The notes: generated by a model from the sequence alone, not told the origin. 27,783 bases of DNA from an uncultured Candidatus Saccharibacteria bacterium (GCA_947253405.1 CAMXZF010000004.1:1-27783), one strand, 5' to 3'; shown: positions 15,479-22,149, counted from the stretch's first letter. Numbers and translations are program-made.

Positions 15479-16015
15479 ATGAGTAGAATCGGAAAACTAC
15501 CAATTGCAATTCCAGCTGGTGTGACAATCACGGTTAATCCTGATTTCATTACAGTAAAGGGAGCGAAAGGCGAATTAAAACAGTTCACCTTGTCCGAAGT
15601 TGATGTCAAAGTGGAAGACAACCAAATCTTAGTCACTAGACGAAATGACGATAAATTAGCTAAAAGCCAGCATGGCTTAATGCGTTCTCTAATTAATAAT
15701 ATGGTAATCGGGGTAACTAAAGGCTTCGAAAAAAAGCTACAAATCAACGGTGTTGGTTTTCGTTTAGCTAGTAAAGGGCCACAAGATATAGAAATGAGTT
15801 TGGGATATTCTCATCCAGTTCATTATCATGCGCCAGATGGAATTACACTAACAGCTAACAAAATGGAGCTGACTGTTAGTGGCGCATCAAAACAGCAAGT
15901 TGGCCAAGTAGCAGCTGAAATTCGAGCCCTAAGAAAACCAGAGCCATACAAGGGCAAGGGCATTAAATATGCCGATGAGGTAATTTTGCGTAAGGCAGGA
16001 AAGGCAGGTAAATAA
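15479..16015 (+). CDS. rplF: 50S ribosomal protein L6
   Basis: The protein has 178 residues with two repeated L6 domains. MSRIGKLPIAIPAGVTI and, at the end, RALRKPEPYKGKGIKYADE are diagnostic. L6 lies at the base of the L7/L12 stalk near the sarcin-ricin loop. It overlaps rplR as TAATG. Nothing is unusual. Confidence 0.97.
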   Translation: MSRIGKLPIAIPAGVTITVNPDFITVKGAKGELKQFTLSEVDVKVEDNQILVTRRNDDKLAKSQHGLMRSLINNMVIGVTKGFEKKLQINGVGFRLASKGPQDIEMSLGYSHPVHYHAPDGITLTANKMELTVSGASKQQVGQVAAEIRALRKPEPYKGKGIKYADEVILRKAGKAGK

Positions 16016-16356
16016 TGGCTAGTTTAAGCAATCTAGCACTACGTAAAAATCGAGTGCGAGCTAAAATTGGTGGCACTGCCGATCGACCTCGATTGAGTGT
16101 GTTTATATCTAATAGGTATATTACTGCTCAATTAATTGACGATATAACCGGCACGACTTTGGCCTATTCAACTACTGCTGGCGACAAAAAAGCTGGTAGC
16201 CTAACCGAGCAAGCCAAAAAAGTCGGCGCTGATATTGCCGATAAAGCTAAAAAAGCTAAAATCAGTTCAGTTGTATTTGACCGTAATGGTCGACGCTATG
16301 GAGCTAGACTACATGCTCTAGCTGAAGCTGCCAGAGAGAAAGGATTAAACTTTTAG
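16015..16356 (+). CDS. rplR: 50S ribosomal protein L18
   Basis: The protein has 113 residues. RPRLSVFISNRYITAQLIDD in the middle and VVFDRNGRRYGARLHALAEA, AREKGLNF at the end match L18, a 5S rRNA binder of the central protuberance. The N-terminal basic tail is shorter than in E. coli but within family range. The gap to rpsE is 4 nt. Confidence 0.97.
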   Translation: MASLSNLALRKNRVRAKIGGTADRPRLSVFISNRYITAQLIDDITGTTLAYSTTAGDKKAGSLTEQAKKVGADIADKAKKAKISSVVFDRNGRRYGARLHALAEAAREKGLNF

Positions 16357-16360
16357 TATT

Positions 16361-17044
16361 ATGAGTGAAGATAATAAAACTACCAAGCAAGTAGTGGCAC
16401 CCAAAGATGCTAAAAACGGCGAGGCACCCCGTCGCAAATTTGGATCAGCCAACAATTTTAGCAGTGATCAGATATCACGCAGTGGTAAGAGAGACAATCG
16501 TAACCGTCGCGACAATCGCCGTAATCGTCGCCCAATTCGTAAGGAAGACAAGCAGTTTGAGGAAAATACTATCTCCATCGATAGAGTTTCTCGAACCGTC
16601 AAAGGTGGTCGACGCCTACGATTTAAAGCACTAGTTGTAGTTGGTGATAAAAAATCTAAAGTAGGTGTTGGCGTATCTAAGGGGCGTGATGTGCAGCAAG
16701 CTATTGAAAAAGCCACTAATGTAGCCAAAAAGAACATGATTACGATACCTCTAGAAAATAGTACTATCCCACATGAGATAGAGCTAAAATACGGCGCCGC
16801 TCGTGTTATGTTAAAACCGGCAGCGCCTGGTACTGGTATTATTGCCGGTGGTGTAGTGCGTGCAGTTATTGGTGTAACCGGCATCTCTAGCTTAGTTACT
16901 AAATCTTTAGGCTCAACCAATAAAGTTAATATTGCTTACGCCACTATTAAAGCACTAGGCAGCTTAAAACCACGATCTTCCTGGATAGGATCTCAAGATA
17001 ATGAAAAAAAAGCTGCTAAAGCTAAGGCGGGGGAGGCAAAATAA
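16361..17044 (+). CDS. rpsE: 30S ribosomal protein S5 with long basic N-terminal extension
   Basis: The protein has 227 residues against 167 in E. coli. The S5 core starts at about residue 65 (FEENTISIDRVSRTVKGGRR) and includes the dsRNA-binding fold, GVGVSKGRDVQQAIEKA, and APGTGIIAGGVVRAVIGVTG. S5 helps decoding accuracy and mRNA unwinding. The first 60 or so residues hold an Arg/Asn-rich stretch (RDNRNRRDNRRNRRPIRK region, about 44-62), likely disordered and RNA-binding. There is no Shine-Dalgarno site before the ATG at 16361, so reinitiation after rplR (4 nt gap) is likely. There is no rpmD after it; rplO follows with a TAATG overlap. The tail ends GEAK. Confidence 0.95.
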   Translation: MSEDNKTTKQVVAPKDAKNGEAPRRKFGSANNFSSDQISRSGKRDNRNRRDNRRNRRPIRKEDKQFEENTISIDRVSRTVKGGRRLRFKALVVVGDKKSKVGVGVSKGRDVQQAIEKATNVAKKNMITIPLENSTIPHEIELKYGAARVMLKPAAPGTGIIAGGVVRAVIGVTGISSLVTKSLGSTNKVNIAYATIKALGSLKPRSSWIGSQDNEKKAAKAKAGEAK

Positions 17045-17505
17045 TGAAATATAATGAATTAACAGTTACTGCGAATACCTCAAAAAAGCGCGTCGGTCGT
17101 GGCACATCGTCCGGTAAGGGCAAAACTGCCGGTCGTGGTACAAAAGGTCAGGGCTCTCGTTCCGGTAAAAACAAAAGGCCTCTACTAACTACTGGTGGAA
17201 CTGGTCACATCAGACAGTTACCAAAATCTCGTGGGTTCAAAAGTAAGCGAGCGCCAGCGCAAGTAGTCTACGCCGATCAATTAGATAGCCTTAAGGGTGA
17301 CATTGATAACTTAGCTTTGTTTAAGGCTGGGCTAATCGCCACCCCATACCAAACAGTAAAAATCATAGCGCGCAATGATTTTAAATCTAAGGCTAATGTT
17401 AATGTTGCCGGTATGTCTGAGTCTGTGCGTAAAATGCTAGAATCAAACGGTGGTAAATTTACAAAAACACCTGTGCCCTTGCCAAGTTCACTAAACCTAG
17501 ACTAG
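17044..17505 (+). CDS. rplO: 50S ribosomal protein L15
   Basis: The protein has 153 residues. KRVGRGTSSGKGKTAGRGTK and GQGSRSGKNKRPLLTTGGTG match the glycine-rich L15 N-terminus. The C-terminal VNVAGMSESVRKMLESNGGK is also typical. L15 is a late 50S assembly protein buried in 23S rRNA. It is the last gene of the operon: a strong terminator follows at 17563, and secY, the usual next gene, is not here. Confidence 0.97.
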   Translation: MKYNELTVTANTSKKRVGRGTSSGKGKTAGRGTKGQGSRSGKNKRPLLTTGGTGHIRQLPKSRGFKSKRAPAQVVYADQLDSLKGDIDNLALFKAGLIATPYQTVKIIARNDFKSKANVNVAGMSESVRKMLESNGGKFTKTPVPLPSSLNLD

Positions 17506-17562
17506 ACTTTAAAGCACTGACCGCTCAAAAACAAAAGTCTACACTAGTGAGATTAAAATATT

Positions 17563-17598
17563 AAATGATGCAGCTTGTAATAAGTTGCATCATTTTTT
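17563..17598 (+). terminator. Rho-independent terminator of the ribosomal protein operon
   Basis: The left arm 17563-17576 (AAATGATGCAGCTT) pairs over 14 positions, one of them a G-U, with 17582-17595. The loop is GTAAT. The right arm runs into six T residues (17593-17598). It closes the 19-gene operon and separates it from the RNA gene that follows. Confidence 0.9.
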
Positions 17599-17619
17599 AG
17601 TCTATAGATAGACCTACTA

Positions 17620-17648
17620 TTGACTCACTTAGAGTGCTTATGTTAATA
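17620..17648 (+). promoter_or_regulatory. promoter of the candidate small RNA
   Basis: TTGACT (17620-17625), a 17-nt spacer and TTAATA (17643-17648); TAATAT one base later is an alternative. The expected start, A17656 within a base or two, coincides with the first base of the long helix of the RNA. Confidence 0.55.
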
Positions 17649-17655
17649 TAACCCC

Positions 17656-17775
17656 AGCTGGTGCGCAGACGGGGCAACTCGTCTAAGCAAGCAAAAACAA
17701 AAACGTAACGCCCCAGGGTGGGCGCGCAGCAGTTAAACACTAAACCCGTGGTCTTCTCCGGCGGGTTTTGTTTTT
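17656..17775 (+). ncRNA. candidate structured small RNA, family not recognised
   Basis: This is a non-coding stretch of about 115-120 nt between two terminators or promoters, and it is markedly more GC-rich than its flanks. A closing helix pairs 17656-17666 (AGCTGGTGCGC) with 17724-17734 (10 of 11 positions). Inside are hairpin AGACG/CGTCT (17667-17671 with 17680-17684) and hairpin CGCCC/GGGCG (17709-17713 with 17720-17724). An A-rich single strand of about 24 nt joins them. The first hairpin's loop (GGGC, 17672-17675) can alternatively pair with GCCC (17710-17713), a possible pseudoknot or switch. It ends with its own terminator. I see no SRP, tmRNA or RNase P signature motif. It could be a new RNA family or a divergent known one. 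Confidence 0.55.
17742..17775 (+). terminator. Rho-independent terminator of the candidate small RNA
   Basis: AAACCCG (17742-17748) pairs with CGGGTTT (17761-17767). A further TGG/CCG pairing has a one-base bulge, and the loop is TCTTCT. T-rich TTTTGTTTTT follows. The T-run merges into the promoter of tRNA-Ala. Confidence 0.75.
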
Positions 17776-17785
17776 GTGCTATACT
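17774..17785 (+). promoter_or_regulatory. extended -10 promoter of tRNA-Ala
   Basis: TTGTGCTATACT carries a TGn extension and -10 TATACT (17780-17785). The same 12-base layout occurs before greA and before the gene at 21442. It starts inside the T-tract of the preceding terminator. Transcription would start at about 17792, almost at the mature tRNA 5' end (17794). Confidence 0.6.
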
Positions 17786-17793
17786 GTTTTTAT

Positions 17794-17869
17794 GGGGTAG
17801 TAGCTCATCTGGTAGAGCGCAGCATTCGCATTGCTGAGGTGGTCGGTTCAAGTCCGATCTACTCCACCA
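17794..17869 (+). tRNA. tRNA-Ala (CGC)
   Basis: This is a 76-nt cloverleaf. The acceptor GGGGTAG pairs with CTACTCC and includes the G3-U70 wobble that identifies tRNA-Ala. The anticodon stem CAGCA/TGCTG has loop TTCGCAT with anticodon CGC (reads GCG). The T arm has GGTTCAAGTCC. The discriminator is A and CCA is encoded. Confidence 0.96.
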
Positions 17870-17898
17870 CAGAACTAATTAAAAATAAATAAATAAAT

Positions 17899-20226
17899 AT
17901 GCTAACTGGACTAACTAGTGCAGAAGTAAAAAAGCGACAAAAAGCCCATCTTACTAATCGCACCAATAATAAATCGTCGCGCTCGTTATGGCAAATTATA
18001 CGGGCTAATATTTTTACTAGATTTAACGCTCTTATCTCCACTTTGGCAGTGGTGGTATTCTTATCTGGCAAAAGCCCTATCAATGCCTTGTTTTTTATTG
18101 CTATGCTCCTAAACATTTTAGTTGGTGTAGCTCAAGAAATTAAAGCTAAAAGAACTCTTGATAAATTATCTATTTTAGTAAGTCCGCACGCAACTGTTAC
18201 TAGAAACGGCCAGCAAGAAAAAATTAGCGCCAACGAAGTAGTAAAAGATGATTTAATCAACCTAAATTTGGGTGATCAAATTGTGGCTGATGGCGAAATT
18301 ATTCTAAGTAATGGATTAGAGGTTGACGAAAGCCTATTGACTGGTGAATCTGACCAGATTAAAAAAAGTACCGGTGACAAAGTATTGTCGGGGTCTATAG
18401 TAGTAGCTGGTAGCGCTTTAATGACGGCACAGCAAGTTGGCAAATCATCCTATTCAGCTAAATTAGCTGCTGAAGCTAAACAGTTTAAACTTGCATCTAG
18501 TGAATTAGTGGAAAGTACTAACAAACTTTTAAAATGGATATCCTGGATACTAATAGCCGTGGCTCCACTTTTAGTCTGGGGTCAACTAAAATTTCATGAC
18601 CAATGGCAAGATGCTACTATTCATGCCGTAGCTGCTATCGTTGGTATGATACCGGAAGGTTTAGTCTTACTTACTAGCGCGGCCTTTATGTTGGCAGTCG
18701 TAAAACTGGCAAAAAATAAAGTCTTGGTTCAACAATTGCCAGCTGTAGAGACTTTGGCGAGAGTTAATACCCTTTTGCTAGATAAAACCGGCACTATTAC
18801 AGCTGGAAAAATGAATTTAGACGAAATTAAGGTATTAAATAAATCTAATTTAGAAGAAATAAAAATAGCCACGTTAACCTTAGTTAATCGTGCCAATTCG
18901 CCAACTAATAAAGCTATTAAAAAGGGGCTAAAAGAAATAAACCCAGCACCAATTAAAGATGAAATAGCCTTTAATAGCGCCCGCAAGTGGAGCGCCATTA
19001 GCATAGATAAAGATACCAATTATATTATGGGGGCGCCAGAAATATTGCTAAAAAAAGATAGCCTAGAACTATCTCAGGCGCAGACTATTTTTAAGCAAGG
19101 TAAACGCGCTCTATTAATCGGGCGCTTAAAGAAATGGCCTCCAAAAACTAATGCATTAAAACTAGATCACATCTCACCTCTAGGACTAATTGTTTTAAGT
19201 GAAGAAATCCGGCCTGACGCTAGGGAAACCTTGAGCTACTTTAAGAATCAGGGTGTGGATATAAAAATTATATCCGGCGATTCACCTATAACTGTTGAGT
19301 CAGTAGCTAATAGCGTCGGTCTGAAAGCTAAATCGTTTGACGCCCGAAATTTGCCAGAAATTACTAACCTCGACAGCAGCGATGATTTAGAAAAATTACA
19401 AAAAATTATTGACGATTACAATGTATTTGGCCGAGTACAGCCTGAACAAAAACGCCTAATTGCCGACGCTCTACAAAAGCAGGGTCGAGTTGTAGCTATG
19501 ACGGGCGATGGCGTTAATGATGCTTTAGCACTTAAGAAAGCTGATCTTGGTATAGCAATGAATAGTGGTGCTGAAGCAACTAAATCTGTTGCTGAGATAG
19601 TATTGCTTAACAATAAGTTCTCCTGTCTACCCAGCGTCCTCTTGGAGGGCAGGCGAGTCATAGCTAATATTGAACGCGTAGCTAATTTGTTTATCATAAA
19701 AAACGTTTACTCATTCTCTTTAGCTTTAGCGGTAACCGCTATAGGACTAAGCTATCCTTTTATGCCAGCGCAAATGACCGTGATAAGTACGTTAAGTATC
19801 GGTGTACCGGCTTTCTTTCTAGCGCTAGCGCCTAATAAAAAAATATATAAACCGGGATTTTTAGGTCGCATTATTCGATTTGCCTTACCAGTTGGAGTTA
19901 TCGAATCAATAGCTATGTTTGCAACTTATTATATAGCTATTAGTATGGGTTACAATAATTTAGCTAGTAGTACAGCTGTTACTATAACTGCCATGATGAT
20001 TAGCTTGACTACACTAATAGTGCTATCTGCGCCTATCAAAGGGTGGAAAGTTAGCCTAATCACAGCATGTGCTCTAACATTCCTACTCTTACTCTTTATG
20101 CCCAAATTAGCCAGTCCACTTGATTTCCAAATAGAGCTAAGCCTACTTCCCATTGTATTAATTAGCGGAGCAATCGGCGGCTTAGTTGTAATTGCACTAA
20201 ACCGCATTATTCTCAAAAAGCATTAA
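17899..20226 (+). CDS. P-type cation-transporting ATPase (CtpE-like, probably Ca2+ or Mg2+/Mn2+)
   Basis: The protein has 775 residues, complete. In order: membrane segments near 44-80; actuator motif LTGES at 147-151; membrane segment four with IPEGLVLLTS at 251-260; phosphorylation motif DKTGTIT at 295-301 (Asp295); nucleotide-domain MGAPE at 377-381; hinge TGDGVND at 535-541; and C-terminal membrane segments from about 590. There is no CPC or N-terminal metal-binding domain, so it is not a heavy-metal P1B pump. The PEGL form of the fourth segment resembles the actinobacterial CtpE group, reported to transport calcium; the ion here is inferred. The ATG is 29 nt after tRNA-Ala with no Shine-Dalgarno site and no clear promoter, so it may be read through from the tRNA. 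Confidence 0.9.
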   Translation: MLTGLTSAEVKKRQKAHLTNRTNNKSSRSLWQIIRANIFTRFNALISTLAVVVFLSGKSPINALFFIAMLLNILVGVAQEIKAKRTLDKLSILVSPHATVTRNGQQEKISANEVVKDDLINLNLGDQIVADGEIILSNGLEVDESLLTGESDQIKKSTGDKVLSGSIVVAGSALMTAQQVGKSSYSAKLAAEAKQFKLASSELVESTNKLLKWISWILIAVAPLLVWGQLKFHDQWQDATIHAVAAIVGMIPEGLVLLTSAAFMLAVVKLAKNKVLVQQLPAVETLARVNTLLLDKTGTITAGKMNLDEIKVLNKSNLEEIKIATLTLVNRANSPTNKAIKKGLKEINPAPIKDEIAFNSARKWSAISIDKDTNYIMGAPEILLKKDSLELSQAQTIFKQGKRALLIGRLKKWPPKTNALKLDHISPLGLIVLSEEIRPDARETLSYFKNQGVDIKIISGDSPITVESVANSVGLKAKSFDARNLPEITNLDSSDDLEKLQKIIDDYNVFGRVQPEQKRLIADALQKQGRVVAMTGDGVNDALALKKADLGIAMNSGAEATKSVAEIVLLNNKFSCLPSVLLEGRRVIANIERVANLFIIKNVYSFSLALAVTAIGLSYPFMPAQMTVISTLSIGVPAFFLALAPNKKIYKPGFLGRIIRFALPVGVIESIAMFATYYIAISMGYNNLASSTAVTITAMMISLTTLIVLSAPIKGWKVSLITACALTFLLLLFMPKLASPLDFQIELSLLPIVLISGAIGGLVVIALNRIILKKH

Positions 20227-20230
20227 TCTA

Positions 20231-20266
20231 TATATTGTGTATAAACTACAAAAAATACACTATATA
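20231..20266 (+). repeat. AT-rich inverted repeat after the ATPase gene
   Basis: TATATTGTGTA (20231-20241) and TACACTATATA (20256-20266) are complementary at 10 of 11 positions, with a 14-nt A-rich spacer. There is no T-run, so it is not a classic terminator. It could be a weak terminator, a 3'-end stabilising hairpin or an operator near the greA promoter. Confidence 0.4.
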
Positions 20267-20291
20267 ACGTGATTATCGACTATTTTGGGGC

Positions 20292-20319
20292 TTGATTTAA
20301 CTTTTAGTTGTGCTACAAT
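20292..20319 (+). promoter_or_regulatory. promoter of greA
   Basis: TTGATT (20292-20297), a 16-nt spacer and TACAAT (20314-20319) with an upstream TGn extension (TTGTGCTACAAT). It gives a leader of about 90 nt containing a small AGGG/CCCT hairpin (near 20350-20364) followed by T-rich sequence, which could act as a weak attenuator. Confidence 0.65.
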
Positions 20320-20414
20320 TTAGGCAACTAGTTTTGTGTTTTAATCTCTAGGGCATAATCCCCTTGTAGGTTTTATTGTTTTTAATTAAAGTAGAAGCGA
20401 TTAAGGAGTTAAAA

Positions 20415-20870
20415 ATGAAAAAAGTTTACCATCTAACTAAACAAGGAAAAACTGATTTAGAGTCCGAACTAAAAAAATTAACTAGTAGTCGAAAGGCTAT
20501 CGCTGAGGAAATCGCCATAGCTAGACAGAACGGTGATTTATCGGAAAATGCCGAATATACTGCTGCTAGAGAAAAACAAAATCGCGTTGAATCACGCATT
20601 GAAGAAATTGAAAACATCCTTAAGGGTGCCGAAATTATTACTAGTGACGGCGACGGCGTAGTTAGCCTAGGGGATACTGTCGAATTAATGCTGGATGATA
20701 AAAAAATTACCTATACTATCGTTGGTCAAATCGAAGCTAATCCACTAGAAAATAAAATTAGCCATGAATCGCCCCTAGGGTCCGCCTTAATTGGTAAAAA
20801 GGTTAATGATAGCGTTACTATTAAAACCCCCAAGGGCGACAATACTTACAAAATTACAAGTATTGAATAA
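20415..20870 (+). CDS. greA: transcription elongation factor GreA
   Basis: The protein has 151 residues. It is a coiled-coil N-terminal domain with GDLSENAEYTAAREKQ at 40-55, whose Asp41 and Glu44 are the tip residues that coordinate the second Mg2+ in RNA polymerase, then an FKBP-like C-terminal domain (SPLGSALIGKKVNDSVTI). GreA rescues backtracked polymerase by stimulating transcript cleavage. The start at 20415 is supported by AAGGAG 8 nt upstream; a TTG 13 codons earlier is not credible. The stop abuts the stop of the convergent ImmA/IrrE-like gene with no bases between. Confidence 0.96.
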   Translation: MKKVYHLTKQGKTDLESELKKLTSSRKAIAEEIAIARQNGDLSENAEYTAAREKQNRVESRIEEIENILKGAEIITSDGDGVVSLGDTVELMLDDKKITYTIVGQIEANPLENKISHESPLGSALIGKKVNDSVTIKTPKGDNTYKITSIE

Positions 20871-21326
20871 CTAATTCAAAGCAACTTTTCGTCTTTTTAG
20901 CTGGCAAGTACGTGCGTCATTTGCTTGCCAGCTAGTTTTGCAATTAATACATCTATATATACCAGTACTTCTTGACTGTAGGCCGGTCTGCTTGCAATTA
21001 GGGCAGAGTGATCGACAATGCACCCACTCACGATAAGTTTCCATAGCTAGTTCAACCATATCTTCGGTGATTACAACGTTGTAGTTGGGAGCAATTTCTT
21101 GCGCTTTGTCCCAGGCTTCGCGTTCAATCTGCAATATCTCAACATCTTGTTCATATTGATTATGATCTAAAATTGCATGTCCCAGCTCATGTAGTAAATC
21201 ACTTGGGCTATCAGCATAATAAACCGCCTGCTCTTTACCTGACCAGTAAGCTAAATTATTTTTCTTAAACGAAAATGCTGGAAAATCCTCGCTTAACTGT
21301 AGCGCCAATTGATCTACTGTAATCAT
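20871..21326 (-). CDS. ImmA/IrrE-like zinc metallopeptidase with C-terminal zinc ribbon
   Basis: The protein has 151 residues. LLHELGHAILDH at 44-55 contains the HExxH motif in the short context typical of the ImmA/IrrE (DUF955) family. EREAWDKA at 68-75 probably gives the third ligand. The C-terminal third adds CPNC (108-111) and CINC (126-129), a likely four-cysteine zinc ribbon. ImmA/IrrE proteins usually cleave or control HTH repressors, but no HTH partner gene lies next to it, so its target is unknown. It is convergent with greA, stop to stop. A TATAAT lies 9 nt before the ATG and there is no Shine-Dalgarno site. Confidence 0.75.
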   Translation of the reverse strand: MITVDQLALQLSEDFPAFSFKKNNLAYWSGKEQAVYYADSPSDLLHELGHAILDHNQYEQDVEILQIEREAWDKAQEIAPNYNVVITEDMVELAMETYREWVHCRSLCPNCKQTGLQSRSTGIYRCINCKTSWQANDARTCQLKRRKVALN

Positions 21327-21335
21327 ATCTAATTA

Positions 21336-21341
21336 ATTATA
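21336..21341 (-). promoter_or_regulatory. -10 element (TATAAT), near-leaderless
   Basis: A perfect TATAAT on the minus strand with 9 nt between it and the ATG of the ImmA/IrrE-like gene implies a leader of only about 2-3 nt. It is the third such arrangement in the window. Confidence 0.5.
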
Positions 21342-21396
21342 TTAACACTAATAGATACTGAAAGCGAAAAATAGTGTCAATAAAGCGCTAAAACGC

Positions 21397-21408
21397 TTGT
21401 GCTATAAT
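21397..21408 (+). promoter_or_regulatory. extended -10 promoter of the gene at 21442
   Basis: TTGTGCTATAAT, with -10 TATAAT at 21403-21408 and a TGn extension, is the same layout as before tRNA-Ala and greA. No good -35 is seen. A short AAGCG/CGCTT inverted repeat (21383-21398) overlaps its upstream part. Confidence 0.6.
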
Positions 21409-21441
21409 TTAAAGTTAAGACTATAATTATTATTAATAAAA

Positions 21442-22107
21442 ATGAAATTCAATAATTTTAATTATTTATCCAAACAAGACAAGTCCAACTTAAAGCCTAA
21501 GAATAACCCTAAGGATATTGGTAAATTGGTGCTTAATTCGGGTGTTTATCAAATACCGCAATTAAATAAAGAAAAAGAATTCCACTCATTATCAGATTAT
21601 AGTAAAGAGTTTCAATATCTTAGTGAAGAATTTAAACCGCAAACAGACGAAGATATTAACAAACTAGAAGCTATAAACCGATTAAAAATCTACGCTAATT
21701 ACGATCAATCAACTAAAAGTATACCTGCCAATCGCCGACCTTTAAGCAAAGAATATCAAGCCTGGCGCCAATTGGTTAAAGATAATATTGCGCCTAGCGA
21801 CGCCATCAACTACTATTTAGCAAATTTGGCCTTAATCAATATGGGTAAAAAAGCTAAAAAAATTTTTCAAATAGACCCTAAACTAAAAACTTCTATTAAT
21901 GACAAAAAGATAACTATAAAGCCTAAAGACTCCAAAAAACTAAATGATTCAAATGTGGCTAAACATATAAATATAGATAAGAAAGATAGTCCTCTAGACA
22001 TCAATCACTTCTTTGAACTTAACCGCGAGCAATTCCTGAAAGAATGGCGAAAAAGCCGATCGTCAAAAAATGAAAAGGTTATAGTAATTCCACCAAATAA
22101 AAATTAA
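21442..22107 (+). CDS. hypothetical charged protein
   Basis: The protein has 221 residues. I do not recognise it. It is very rich in Lys, Asn, Asp and Ser, with no signal peptide, membrane segment or cysteine cluster. The central part (about 75-135) looks helical and contains RLKIYANYDQSTKSIPANRR and a SKEYQAWRQLVKDNIAPSDA stretch that may be folded. Residues 140-185 are mostly Lys/Asp/Asn and probably disordered. The C-terminus has FFELNREQFLKEWRKSR. It has an extended -10 promoter and a short AT-rich leader with no Shine-Dalgarno site. It lies upstream of the S1 gene, which has its own promoter. Its codon and base use resemble its neighbours, so I take it as a real gene. Confidence 0.7.
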   Translation: MKFNNFNYLSKQDKSNLKPKNNPKDIGKLVLNSGVYQIPQLNKEKEFHSLSDYSKEFQYLSEEFKPQTDEDINKLEAINRLKIYANYDQSTKSIPANRRPLSKEYQAWRQLVKDNIAPSDAINYYLANLALINMGKKAKKIFQIDPKLKTSINDKKITIKPKDSKKLNDSNVAKHINIDKKDSPLDINHFFELNREQFLKEWRKSRSSKNEKVIVIPPNKN

Positions 22108-22121
22108 ATCTAACACCTCTT

Positions 22122-22149
22122 TTGTGATTGCATCTATATCTGATATAAT
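22122..22149 (+). promoter_or_regulatory. promoter of the S1-infB operon
   Basis: TTGTGA (22122-22127), a 16-nt spacer and a perfect TATAAT (22144-22149). The predicted start near 22156 gives a leader of about 90 nt. Confidence 0.65.

Noticed and set aside
17656..17775. Assigning the small RNA to SRP RNA, tmRNA or RNase P RNA
   Set aside because: I looked for the SRP apical-loop motif, a tmRNA tag reading frame with tRNA-like ends, and the conserved RNase P core. None is present, and the RNA is too short for tmRNA or RNase P.
20376..20414. TTG start 13 codons before greA
   Set aside because: AAGGAG is correctly spaced for the ATG at 20415, and GreA begins at that Met.
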